From a virus: 43,611 nt of DNA. The translations under genes and the position numbers were made by a program. Position 1 is the first letter of the stretch. Every line of letters starts with the position of its first letter. This document shows, piece after piece, positions 24,930 through 32,015 of the stretch. The notes below the pieces were generated by a model. It had not been told where the DNA came from. It saw only the letters and a list, made by a program, of their open reading frames with translations, and searched no databases. Location: positions 1-43,611 of the IMG/VR virus record IMGVR_UViG_3300045136_000463; one strand, written 5' to 3'.

Positions 24930-25408
24930 CAGGCCACCTTTCTGCCCCGCACGGGCCGGGTCGCACCGGTGACGAGGCACTTGAGCTTGCCGCGCTCGTT
25001 GAGGCCGCGCAGGACATCGGCGGTCTCGACGTGCCCGGCGGTGTAGATCACGCGGATCGTGGGCTGCAGTGCGAATAAATACGCCTGGATCGCCCAGTGA
25101 TTCCAGGAGGTCTCCTGCCGGCCGATCAGGATGCGGCCGGCAGCGTTCATCTGGAACACGCCCTCGATCAGGAGCACCGGGCTGTAGGTCTCGCTGAGCC
25201 TGGCGAGCTGTCGTTCCAGGCGCTTCGAGCGGAAGCTGCTGAGCAGGTCCGAGGCCGTCTTGCGCTCGATGCCCAGCGAGCAGCCATCCCAGTCGTTGAG
25301 CACGAAGTCCGCGATGAGCAGGCGGGTGGCCTGGACCTCCGCCCCGCCCGCGCGGCGCTCGATCTCCGCGCGCAGCTCCTTCGGCTCACGGTCGTCCACG
25401 AAGATCAT
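24929..25408 (-). CDS. ERCC4/XPF-type nuclease
   Basis: A 159-residue single-domain nuclease. MIFVDDREPKEL starts the fold, and GIERKTASDLLSSF (about 46-59) is the ERCC4 signature GDXnERKX3D with ERK and a downstream Asp. RLERQLARLSE and PVLLIEG follow as in XPF/MUS81 nucleases. No (HhH)2 domain is present. It may resolve branched or flapped DNA during phage recombination or packaging. It lies in the middle of the lysis and recombination genes. Confidence 0.85.
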   Translation of the reverse strand: MIFVDDREPKELRAEIERRAGGAEVQATRLLIADFVLNDWDGCSLGIERKTASDLLSSFRSKRLERQLARLSETYSPVLLIEGVFQMNAAGRILIGRQETSWNHWAIQAYLFALQPTIRVIYTAGHVETADVLRGLNERGKLKCLVTGATRPVRGRKVA

Positions 25409-25667
25409 GCTCGGCCTCCAGGCGAGCTCTCAGCTCCTCAAGCACATCGGCGTCGGAATGCGGAAGCCCGAGGGCAGCGGGGGGGACGTGCGTGCCCCCG
25501 TGGGTGCGGGTCAGGTGATGCCGCTGCCACTCCTGGATGTCCTTCCAACGTGCCTCGTGCTGCTTCACCTGCTCGTCTAGCTTGTTCGCCTGGACACCCA
25601 GCAGGACGAGCACGACAGCGAGCGCGGTGAGTGTGCTGCCCACGAGGGCCGGCGCCACCCAGTCCAT
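25386..25667 (-). CDS. Membrane protein with coiled coil (lysis accessory or holin-like)
   Basis: A 93-residue protein with GGAGG before ATG 25667. Residues 5-30 form one hydrophobic segment (ALVGSTLTALAVVLVLLG), followed by a charged coiled coil (NKLDEQVKQHEARWKDIQEW). It overlaps the ERCC4 gene by 23 bases. The plan, one N-terminal membrane helix then coiled coil, fits small phage lysis accessory or spanin-like proteins. Confidence 0.6.
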   Translation of the reverse strand: MDWVAPALVGSTLTALAVVLVLLGVQANKLDEQVKQHEARWKDIQEWQRHHLTRTHGGTHVPPAALGLPHSDADVLEELRARLEAEHDLRGRP

Positions 25668-25668
25668 G

Positions 25669-25998
25669 TCAGTCCTCCAGGTCAATATCCATCTCAAAGG
25701 AGAGGCGCGGGACCCAGATGCCCAGCTCCCTGGCCTTGTGGTCGTCCATCTGGGGCACGCGGCACTCGATGGGCCGGCTCATCGCCTTGCACTTCGGGCA
25801 CTGGATCACCATGAGGCCAGTATCGGCGTCGTCCGCGATCACCCAGAGCTTCTCTTCCCCGCACTCGGGGCAGGGGGCGAGCCTGGGGTTCTTGAACAGG
25901 TACAGCTCCCTGGGGCGGCGCTTGTCTCGCTTCAGGACGTGCTTGAACACCATGCCGGTGTGGTCCTGGGCCACGTTCGGATCGTACTGGTCAGCCAT
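25669..25998 (-). CDS. Zinc-ribbon protein
   Basis: A 109-residue protein with PCPECGEEK (about 42-50) and IQCPKCKAMS (about 65-74), a complete two-knuckle zinc ribbon. The ends are acidic. Its stop lies one base before the ATG of the membrane protein downstream. It may be a transcription-factor-like or DNA-processing accessory protein. Function unknown. Confidence 0.6.
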   Translation of the reverse strand: MADQYDPNVAQDHTGMVFKHVLKRDKRRPRELYLFKNPRLAPCPECGEEKLWVIADDADTGLMVIQCPKCKAMSRPIECRVPQMDDHKARELGIWVPRLSFEMDIDLED

Positions 25999-26188
25999 CG
26001 CGGCGCTCCGTCCCCCCGTCGCGACGCTCCCCCCACCAGTCGAGGAGGGCGCGGGCGTAGGTGTGCGCGCACTGGCGCGCGCCCTCGTGCAGCGGGTCGG
26101 GCATGTGCGTCGGGTCTGGGTAGGCGTCCATCAGGGCGCCCAGCAGCGTTTGGATGCAGCGGAGGAGATCGCGGGTGCGGGGGTCCAT
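25991..26188 (-). CDS. Unknown small protein, 65 residues
   Basis: The ATG overlaps the integrase stop (ATGA). Sequence is helical (RDLLRCIQTLLGALMDAYPD) with several His and a charged C-terminus with GERRDGG repeats. High GC3 and tight coupling support it. No family is recognised. It would be co-translated after the integrase, so it could be an integration accessory such as a directionality factor, but nothing in its sequence shows that. Confidence 0.45.
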   Translation of the reverse strand: MDPRTRDLLRCIQTLLGALMDAYPDPTHMPDPLHEGARQCAHTYARALLDWWGERRDGGTERRDG

Positions 26189-27702
26189 CAGCCCTCTCCG
26201 ATCAGGCAGGGCAGTTTGGGTTCACTACTTGACGAGGTAGAGAACCCAAACAGCCCCGCCAGGTCCGCGCAGGCGCGGTAGCCCGTGCGGCCCTCGACAC
26301 GCCGCAGCCGCACCGTCACGGTCAGGACGCGCAGCAGGTCGCGGCGCTCCTGGTAACTGTACCGCTCGATGCCCGCCAGCAGCCGTCGCCGCGCGGCGTG
26401 CGCGTCGGCCAGACGGGAGGTCAGCCGCTCCCAGCTCTCGCAGGCGCGGGCCAGGCGGGCCTCCTGCGCGGCCAGCTCCCGCTGCTCGGCCAGGAGCCGC
26501 TCCAGCCGCGCCTGCACGAACGCCCGCGCGTCGGGTGCCAGGTCGAGCAGGAGATCGGCCGCCCGCTCGGCCCGCGCGGCCAGGTCCGCCAGGCGGGCCT
26601 GGACCAGCTCCCGCTCCCGCAGCGGTGCCTGGGCCGCGCGGAGGTCGGCCAGCAGGCGGTCGAGCAGGCGCGGGTCGGCCAGCGTGGCGTGGGTGTGCGC
26701 CCAGACCGCCGCGTCGAGGCGGTCGGCCATGATGAACGGGCGCCCATCGCACCGACTGCCCGGCCGCGACTGGTTCGCGCAGCGATAGGCCCACTTCCCG
26801 TTCGGGCGGCGCTCGGCCACCACCACGGCGCCGCAGTGGTCGCAGCGCACCAGGCCGCCCCGCAAGAGCGTCGCTTCGGGGTCGCGGTTGCGGCGCGTGG
26901 CCGTGCGGCGGTTCCAGTCCAACTGGTCGCGCACCCGCGCCTGGTCCTCGGGCGTCACCAGCGGCTCGGCGATCGGCAACTGGACGACGCCCTCCTTCCC
27001 TCGGTAGGTCCAGAGGCCCACGTAGACGGGGTTGAGCAGTATCCAGCGCACGGCGGTGGTGTTCCAGGCGCGGGCGCGGGGTGGCGGCACCGCGTCGGCG
27101 GACAGCCCCACGGCGATGCGGTAGAGGGTGCGGCCCGCCAGGTACTCGTGGTAAATCCGCCGCACGACCCAGGCGCGGCTCGGGTCGGGGACCAGCCGCG
27201 CCCGATCTGCGGTCCACTGGTAGCCGTAGGGCGGGCGGCAGCCGGGGAGCGGCAGGCCCGCGTCGAGCCTGGCCCGCTTCCCGCGCCGCGTTCGCTCGTG
27301 AATCTTCGCCCGCTCGGCGTGGCCCACGTAGCCCTTGACCTGCTGCAACAGCAGGCCCTCGGGCGAGGTATCCAGCGGCTCGGTGACGAACTCGTAGCGC
27401 ACGCCGTGGTGCTGGGCCTCCTCGATCAGCACGCACAGGTGCAGCATGTCGCGGGTGAGGCGGTCGATGGCGTAGGCCACCACCACCTCGACGCGGGCGG
27501 CGCGGACGAGCTGCCGCAGTTGGTCGAGGCCGGGGCGCTCCCGCAGGTGCGCCCCCGTATGCACGTCCGCAATGCTCTCCACCACCTGATACCCCTGCTG
27601 CTCGGCATAGGCCAGGCAGGCCCGCTGCTGGGTCGGCAGGCTGGTGCCGTCCTCCTCCTGGCCCGGCGTGCTAACTCGCACGTAGATCGCGGCTCTCGGC
27701 AT
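26188..27702 (-). CDS. int: Large serine recombinase (integrase)
   Basis: A 504-residue integrase from ATG 27702. The resolvase domain (1-150) has the catalytic Ser in AIYVRVSTPGQ (Ser11), and RLTRD further on. The recombinase domain follows (PPYGYQW ... NTTAVRWILLNPVYVG), then a zinc ribbon RCDHCG ... YRCANQSRPGSRC (about 300-335), a long Leu/Arg-rich coiled coil and a short C-terminal tail. It would join phage and host DNA. The gene's last ~70 bases carry a 48-bp palindrome that resembles an attP site. Confidence 0.93.
   Translation of the reverse strand: MPRAAIYVRVSTPGQEEDGTSLPTQQRACLAYAEQQGYQVVESIADVHTGAHLRERPGLDQLRQLVRAARVEVVVAYAIDRLTRDMLHLCVLIEEAQHHGVRYEFVTEPLDTSPEGLLLQQVKGYVGHAERAKIHERTRRGKRARLDAGLPLPGCRPPYGYQWTADRARLVPDPSRAWVVRRIYHEYLAGRTLYRIAVGLSADAVPPPRARAWNTTAVRWILLNPVYVGLWTYRGKEGVVQLPIAEPLVTPEDQARVRDQLDWNRRTATRRNRDPEATLLRGGLVRCDHCGAVVVAERRPNGKWAYRCANQSRPGSRCDGRPFIMADRLDAAVWAHTHATLADPRLLDRLLADLRAAQAPLRERELVQARLADLAARAERAADLLLDLAPDARAFVQARLERLLAEQRELAAQEARLARACESWERLTSRLADAHAARRRLLAGIERYSYQERRDLLRVLTVTVRLRRVEGRTGYRACADLAGLFGFSTSSSSEPKLPCLIGEG
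26209..26256. other. Candidate attP: 48-bp near-perfect palindrome inside int
   Basis: Two 20-bp half-sites that match at 18 of 20 positions (GGGC, GTTTGGGTTC, CTAC in common; the two mismatches are symmetrical) flank the spacer TTGACGAG. Length and symmetry fit a serine-integrase attP, and the centre dinucleotide (AC, 26232-26233) is non-palindromic as required for directional exchange. It lies within the 3' end of the integrase gene, about 45 bases before the stop. Confidence 0.55.
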
Positions 27703-27859
27703 CGTCGTCCTCCCCGCCCAGCTCCCAGGCGCGCAGCACGAGGGCGCGCAGCAGCGCGCGGCGGGCCTCCCCACTCGGGTACACGCGCGGGTCGAGCACC
27801 AGGTCGGGGGGCAGCGGCAGCAGCGGTGTGGCGCGCAGGCCGTCGTCGTCCACAGCCAT
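27671..27859 (-). CDS. Small acidic protein before integrase
   Basis: A 62-residue protein, GGGAGGG before ATG, overlapping the integrase start by 32 bases. Composition is acidic at both ends (MAVDDDG and GGEDDDAES), with a Leu/Arg helix between (EARRALLRALVLRAWEL). The gene directly precedes int and follows the ribbon-helix-helix gene. No family is recognised. Confidence 0.5.
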   Translation of the reverse strand: MAVDDDGLRATPLLPLPPDLVLDPRVYPSGEARRALLRALVLRAWELGGEDDDAESRDLRAS

Positions 27860-27865
27860 CCCTCC

Positions 27866-28054
27866 CTAGTCCTGGTCCTTGAACGGGTGCAGCTTCCACC
27901 ACTGCTTGAGGCAGTAGCGAACCTCGGCGTTCAAGCTGCGCTCGTTGGCGAGCGACCGACGCTCCAGCTCGTCGTACTCCTCCGGCGCCAGGTAAATCTG
28001 GATTTTCCTGGCGGACGCCAGGAGCGTGAGCCCAGTGCGGTTGCGGCCCTTCAT
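27866..28054 (-). CDS. Ribbon-helix-helix regulator (Arc-like)
   Basis: A 62-residue protein. RKIQIYLAPEEYDELERRSL gives the ribbon strand and first helix, and ERSLNAEVRYCLKQWW the second helix, as in the FitA/Arc fold. It would bind DNA as a dimer through the beta ribbon. It overlaps the Sak4-like gene by 4 bases. It could regulate int or the recombination genes. Confidence 0.75.
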   Translation of the reverse strand: MKGRNRTGLTLLASARKIQIYLAPEEYDELERRSLANERSLNAEVRYCLKQWWKLHPFKDQD

Positions 28055-28785
28055 GCTGTTCCCTCCTCGGCGGGCAGACAGAGCGCCCGCAGCGTGTCAT
28101 AGGTCAGGTCCGCGAACACCCCGCCTTCGAGGCTGGTGTCGAAGCGGCACTTCTCGATCCGCGCCCTGTGCTGCTTGCCCTCGGTGAACAGGTGCAGCGT
28201 GACCTGGGCGATGGCCGGGGTCTCGTTGAACCCCTGGAACTCCGTTCCCGGCAGCTCCTCCCCCCGCGCGTTGAACCTCTTCTTGCTCCGATGGATGAAC
28301 ACCGTGTTCACGCCCTCGTGGTGCAGGGCGCGCCGCAGGATGCTGGACATCAGCACGTTGGCCTGGGCGTAGTCGTAGGGGTAAAGCTGGACCTCATCGG
28401 GGTCGCCCCCCTTCTTCTTGGCCCGCCGCTCCTTGACCTCCTCCAGCTTCACCGTCTGGACGAGCTGCCAGACCTGGGTGGCGGTGTCCACGACGACCGT
28501 GCCGCCCGCCGAGTGCTCCAGCGCCCAGAGGTAGTCCTTGTAGAACTGCTCCAGGATGCGGGAGCACTCCCGCAGCGAGCCCACGTCCGCGAGCTGGAGA
28601 TCGGAGACCTCGATCTGCTTGCCCGCGAACCTGGGGACCAGCTCGGCCACACCGAAGTCCAGGTTCAGGTAGCGGATGGGCTCCGGGCAGGTGAGCGCGA
28701 AGTGCGTCTTGCCCACTTTAGGGTCGCCCCACAGGGAGACGACGAGCCGCCGCAAGGTGTCAGCTTGCGCTGGGCGGAACGGCAT
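28051..28785 (-). CDS. Sak4/AAA_24-type RecA-like ATPase
   Basis: A 244-residue protein from ATG 28785 (the longer open frame upstream overlaps another gene). Walker A is WGDPKVGKTHFAL (about 17-28), Walker B GGTVVVDTATQVW (about 92-104). AAA_24/Sak4 proteins are phage RecA-like single-strand annealing ATPases. The set of a Cas4-like nuclease two genes upstream and an OB-like protein further up fits a recombination module. Confidence 0.75.
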   Translation of the reverse strand: MPFRPAQADTLRRLVVSLWGDPKVGKTHFALTCPEPIRYLNLDFGVAELVPRFAGKQIEVSDLQLADVGSLRECSRILEQFYKDYLWALEHSAGGTVVVDTATQVWQLVQTVKLEEVKERRAKKKGGDPDEVQLYPYDYAQANVLMSSILRRALHHEGVNTVFIHRSKKRFNARGEELPGTEFQGFNETPAIAQVTLHLFTEGKQHRARIEKCRFDTSLEGGVFADLTYDTLRALCLPAEEGTA

Positions 28786-29092
28786 CACGCTCCTCCACGT
28801 GCAGGGCTTCGATGATCGCGCCGAGGGTGAAGACGTTGGGCAGGAGCGTGGGATGCACGGGCTCCTTCCGCTGCTCGATGGCCAGGTCGGCGGCACCTTC
28901 GAGGAACTGGACGACCGCGTGCTCTAAGAGGGTGAGGCAAATCAGGCGCCGCTCCTGTCGGGCCGGGTCGTGGGTGCGGGTCACGGCTTCGAGAACGGTG
29001 TCCCCGTCCGCGAGCGCCGCTGCCCGGAAGCCGGGCAACCGCTCCAGGATGTACCTGGCCTCGTCGCCGAGATCGGGCATGGGGATACTCAC
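28760..29092 (-). CDS. Unknown protein between recombination genes
   Basis: A 110-residue helical protein with the start overlapping the Cas4-like gene stop (ATGA) and its own end overlapping the Sak4-like gene by 26 bases. The middle (RRLICLTLLEHAVVQFLEGAADLA) is a hydrophobic helix pair; the ends are charged. Such coupling suggests a partner of the annealing ATPase, but there is no recognised motif. Confidence 0.55.
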   Translation of the reverse strand: MSIPMPDLGDEARYILERLPGFRAAALADGDTVLEAVTRTHDPARQERRLICLTLLEHAVVQFLEGAADLAIEQRKEPVHPTLLPNVFTLGAIIEALHVEERDAVPPSAS

Positions 29093-29814
29093 GGTTCCTC
29101 TCCTTGTGCCCAGGTGGGCAGGTTATCGTCAACAAAGAACGGGGCCTCGCGTCCGGGGCCGCCGGGACAGGGGCCGCCACGCGCCTCGTGAAACGGGCAA
29201 TACCGGCACTCCCAGTCGTAATGGTCCCCAGGGGCGGGCGGGGTGTCGGTGGTCACGAGCGTCACGCGGCGGCTCAGCTCAGCCTCCCAGCGCTCCAGCT
29301 CCCGCGCGGTGAAGGTGACATCCCAGACCTTGAGCTGGGGCAGGCGGTGCTGGCCGTAGTCGCCGTGCAAGTGCCAGACGGCCAGGCGCCCGCTCCGGTT
29401 CCGCAGGCCCAGGCAGTAGGCGGCGAGCTGCTCCAGATAGTGCGGCGCCGTGAGCTGCGGCGCCTTTTTCGAGCTCGTCCGCGTCGTCTTGATCTCCACG
29501 GGCAGCTTCCCGTGCAGGAGGAGATCGACCGTGCCGTGGACCGTCTCGCCCCCCAGGGCGAGGGTGATCGGCCGCTCCCGCTCCCCCTCGCACTGCAAGA
29601 GGACGTGCTGGGAGTGGCCGAGCAGGAGCACTTGCAGCTCGTCGGGGTGCAGGTCGGGCGCGGGAACCCCCGCGCGGCGGTACCAGGCTTTCCGCAGGCA
29701 GTAGATCAGGTCCGAGACGTGCAGCCCTTCGGCCCGAGGGCTCCGGGCCTCGTGGGTCGCGTGCGCCTGCCGGATCATGGCCTCGGCCGCGCGGGGGTTC
29801 TCGCTGATCTGCAT
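29089..29814 (-). CDS. Cas4/RecB-like Fe-S exonuclease (PD-(D/E)XK)
   Basis: A 241-residue nuclease. The first cluster Cys is in DLIYCLRKAWYRR (about 39), nuclease core GTVDLLLHGKLPVEIKTT (about 94-111, Asp and Glu-x-Lys), then YLEQLAAYCLGL (motif with Gln/Tyr), and the last three cluster Cys in CRYCPFHEARGGPC (about 202-215). This is the four-Cys layout of Cas4 and AddB-type enzymes, expected to be an exonuclease that makes single-strand ends. It would feed the Sak4-like ATPase. Confidence 0.85.
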   Translation of the reverse strand: MQISENPRAAEAMIRQAHATHEARSPRAEGLHVSDLIYCLRKAWYRRAGVPAPDLHPDELQVLLLGHSQHVLLQCEGERERPITLALGGETVHGTVDLLLHGKLPVEIKTTRTSSKKAPQLTAPHYLEQLAAYCLGLRNRSGRLAVWHLHGDYGQHRLPQLKVWDVTFTARELERWEAELSRRVTLVTTDTPPAPGDHYDWECRYCPFHEARGGPCPGGPGREAPFFVDDNLPTWAQGEEP

Positions 29815-29816
29815 AC

Positions 29817-30284
29817 TTACGCCTCGAACTTGCGCCCGCTCTGGGCGAGCCTCTGCATCTCGGCCTTGAGGACTTCCAGCACCTCCTCATCGCTCTGCGT
29901 CTCGCCTGGTGGGGGCGCACCGTGCGCGTTCGCGAGCTCGGCCAGGTTTAGGACCTCGACCTTCCGCCCGGGCAGGGCGCGCTCCAGCAGCGCCTTGACC
30001 TGCTGCACCGCCTCCTGGGTGGCGCCGCAGGTCCCCTCGCAGGTATGACGGACCACGCCAGGCTGCCAGGCCTCCTCGCCGTGGGCCCTGGCCAACCCCT
30101 CCATCTCCTCCTGGTAGAACAGGCGTAGTCGGATGGCGAGCACCTCCTTCACCCCGCAGTCGCGCGCGAACTGGAAAATCTCGTGGAGCAGGGCCATCGC
30201 CTGCGCCTCACCGTCCTCGCTGACGGGGTAGGCCAGGGCCAGCTCCCCCTTGACGATGCACTGCTTCGTGAACTTGTCCAACAT
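29817..30284 (-). CDS. Unknown protein with CEGTC motif
   Basis: A 155-residue protein ending 3 bases before the Cas4-like gene. It has RHTCEGTCGATQEAV (about 79-93), a charged N-terminal half with LLHEIFQFARDCGVKEVLAI and an acidic C-terminal helix. The Cys pair could bind metal. Conserved co-location with the Cas4-like gene suggests a recombination role, unproven. Confidence 0.55.
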   Translation of the reverse strand: MLDKFTKQCIVKGELALAYPVSEDGEAQAMALLHEIFQFARDCGVKEVLAIRLRLFYQEEMEGLARAHGEEAWQPGVVRHTCEGTCGATQEAVQQVKALLERALPGRKVEVLNLAELANAHGAPPPGETQSDEEVLEVLKAEMQRLAQSGRKFEA

Positions 30285-30541
30285 CAGGCGACTCCTTCCT
30301 TTTCCTTCAGGGTGGTCAGACGGGCCTTCAGCTCGTCCAGGGCGTCGGACGCGTCGGGCGCCTCAGCGTCGTCGGGCCGCAGTTGGTGGACGACGAAGTG
30401 GCCGTCCAGCTCGCCGGGACCGACCGCGTTCCAGGCCAGGGTCAGGAACTCCTCGATCTGGCGCAGCAGCGCGGCGAACGCCGGCGTGCCGGGCGCGGCG
30501 GTCTTGACCTCATCCAGGTCCCACACGATACGGACGCTCAT
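30284..30541 (-). CDS. Unknown acidic protein, 85 residues
   Basis: The ATG region is preceded by AAAGGAGG, a good ribosome site. Residues 1-55 mix short strands and a helix (VRIVWDLDEVKTAAPGTP, AALLRQIEEFLTLAW), and the C-terminus is acidic (DDAEAPDASDALDELKAR). Its stop overlaps the next gene by one base. No family is recognised. Confidence 0.55.
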   Translation of the reverse strand: MSVRIVWDLDEVKTAAPGTPAFAALLRQIEEFLTLAWNAVGPGELDGHFVVHQLRPDDAEAPDASDALDELKARLTTLKEKEGVA

Positions 30542-30580
30542 CGTGAACCTCCTTTGTTGCCCCCACGGGCGGGGCGCGAG

Positions 30581-30808
30581 TCAGTCAAGGTAGCGCGGGT
30601 AGGGGGCGATGCCGACGCGGGCGAAGTCGGCCCACCTGGCGCGGTAGAAGGCATCCCCCCGCCCCGGGATTTGGACGAAGCCCTGGACCCCCCAGGGCGC
30701 GACCTCCGTAACCTGGAACAGACAGCCGCCGAAGACGAGATCGGCGTCGGGCTTGAGCTGGATCACGTCGCCGGGCTGGACCTCGGGCGGTACCTCGGGC
30801 GCGCTCAT
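30581..30808 (-). CDS. Small beta-barrel-like protein
   Basis: A 75-residue protein, MSAPEVPPEVQPGDVIQLKP onward, with VFGGCLFQVTEVAPWGVQGF and FYRARWADFARVG. PGDVIQLKPD followed by short strands and an aromatic end resembles small SH3-like proteins of phages. Its start overlaps the upstream gene's stop by one base. The plus-strand and longer frames here are Arg-rich shadows. Confidence 0.6.
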   Translation of the reverse strand: MSAPEVPPEVQPGDVIQLKPDADLVFGGCLFQVTEVAPWGVQGFVQIPGRGDAFYRARWADFARVGIAPYPRYLD

Positions 30809-31080
30809 CACTTCCGCCCCACGGCGAAGAGCGTGAGCGTGTCCCGCCAGATGCGGATGTGCTGGCCGAGCTGGAGCAGGGCCGCACAGGCTTCGCCCGG
30901 ACGACGGGCATCGGCCAGGACGACGAACTGCTGGGCCTCGCGGGCGAACTCGTCGAGCAGGTCGGTGATGTTCACATCGGGCAGCTCGGGCTCGTGACGC
31001 AGGAGGCGGTCGATCTGCGCGATCTGCTCGGGGGTCGGACCGCTGGCGGCGGCCTGCGGCTCTTCCTTCTTCTTCGCCAT
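30808..31080 (-). CDS. Unknown helical protein, 90 residues
   Basis: The start at 31080 (MAKKKEEPQAAAS) follows AGAGGGAAG; the longer open frame upstream is non-coding. It is helical with IAQIDRLLRHEPELPD and REAQQFVVLADARRPGEACA. It overlaps the downstream gene start by one base, so the pair is coupled. No family is recognised. Confidence 0.55.
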   Translation of the reverse strand: MAKKKEEPQAAASGPTPEQIAQIDRLLRHEPELPDVNITDLLDEFAREAQQFVVLADARRPGEACAALLQLGQHIRIWRDTLTLFAVGRK

Positions 31081-31270
31081 TGGTCGCTTCCCTCTCTGGG
31101 GGCGCCCCCCGCCCGCAGGGCCACGGGATAGGGGTACCGTGGATGCGGACGGGGGACTTCCCCGAACGGGATGCCGCCGCGCTCGGGGCATCCGTATTAT
31201 CCGTCAAGGGTTCGGCGCGAGCGGGCTGCCAACCCGACTGAGCGGGACGGGCTCCTCTCCTCGCGTCCGC
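31081..31270. other. Gene-free spacer between leftward genes
   Basis: 190 bases with no good reading frame. It contains a hairpin (GGATGCC/GGCATCC, near 31168-31192) and, on the minus strand, TTGACGG followed by GATAATAC (31207-31192), similar to the TTGACATAA elements elsewhere. A leftward promoter for the genes below is possible. Confidence 0.4.
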
Positions 31271-31942
31271 CTACACGGCTCGGCTTTCGAGCAGGCGGAC
31301 GCGGCCCTCGCCGTCCAGCTCGATCATGTGCTGGCGAGTCAGGTACTCGATGGCGTGCCCGGAGAAGATGGCGTTCTTCAGCTCGGGAGAGAGCCTGGCC
31401 TTCGCCGCCGCCACCTGCGCCTCGCTGGGCCGCTTCCCGTCGAGGACGGCGAGCACGGCCTGAATCTCCTCGTCGGTCCACTCGGGGTCCGCCGGGGTCG
31501 CGGCCTCGCTCGGGCTGCCCGCGCGGGCCAGCTCCTCGTCGGTCGCGCTCTTCACGGGCACGAGCACGCCCGAGGCGATGCGCTCCTCGCCCTCATCATC
31601 CTTGCCGAAGGAGATGTCGCGGCGAACCCACCAGCAGGTGAGGCCGATCATCTCGCCGTGGCCGAGGCGCTTGCCGTCGAGGGCCGAGACGGCCCTGGCC
31701 CCCGCGAGAAAGGCGCCCATCTTGGAGCGCTTCCTGGTGCTCGCCCCGTAGTAGGTGTGGAAGGCGCCGGTCTCCCCTTGCAGGCTGAACTCGACGGGGC
31801 GCACGGCCAGGTGCCACTGGGTGCCGTACTTGCCCTCCTCCCACTGGTCCACGGTGACGACCCCGAGGAAGGGCGCGCTCTCGTTGGAGAGCTTGTCGCC
31901 AACGCGAATCTCAGGGATGCCCGCTGGAGTCTGGTCGCTCAT
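31271..31942 (-). CDS. OB-fold-like protein, candidate ssDNA-binding protein
   Basis: A 223-residue protein. Residues about 12-105 have a beta-barrel pattern (VGDKLSNESAPFLGVVTVDQ, KYGTQWHLAVRPVEFSL, SKMGAFLAGARAVSAL), consistent with an OB-fold. Residues about 150-205 (DEEIQAVLAVLDGKRPSEAQ) form a helical domain, so the C-terminus lacks the usual acidic tip. Position between helicase and recombination genes supports a single-strand DNA-binding role. This is inference from position and strand pattern. Confidence 0.5.
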   Translation of the reverse strand: MSDQTPAGIPEIRVGDKLSNESAPFLGVVTVDQWEEGKYGTQWHLAVRPVEFSLQGETGAFHTYYGASTRKRSKMGAFLAGARAVSALDGKRLGHGEMIGLTCWWVRRDISFGKDDEGEERIASGVLVPVKSATDEELARAGSPSEAATPADPEWTDEEIQAVLAVLDGKRPSEAQVAAAKARLSPELKNAIFSGHAIEYLTRQHMIELDGEGRVRLLESRAV

Positions 31943-31974
31943 CGTCGCGTCCTTTCGCTTCAGGCTAACCGCTG

Positions 31975-32003
31975 TTGCCTAATACTAACACACCCCTAGG
32001 CAA
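31975..32003. promoter_or_regulatory. Operator-like dyad TTGCCTA/TAGGCAA
   Basis: Perfect 7-bp inverted arms, TTGCCTA (31975-31981) and TAGGCAA (31997-32003), with a 15-bp spacer, centred in the only non-coding space between the OB-like gene and the helicase gene. Spacing of about two helical turns between arm centres suits a dimeric repressor. It would control the leftward genes starting at 31942. Confidence 0.4.
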
Positions 32004-32015
32004 AAGACAAGAGGC

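Noticed and set aside
23385-25046. 553-residue plus-strand frame over the endolysin and ERCC4 genes
   Set aside because: No motif, no ribosome site, antisense to recognised genes.
26225-27882. Long frames on both strands over the integrase gene
   Set aside because: Low-complexity shadows of the serine integrase.
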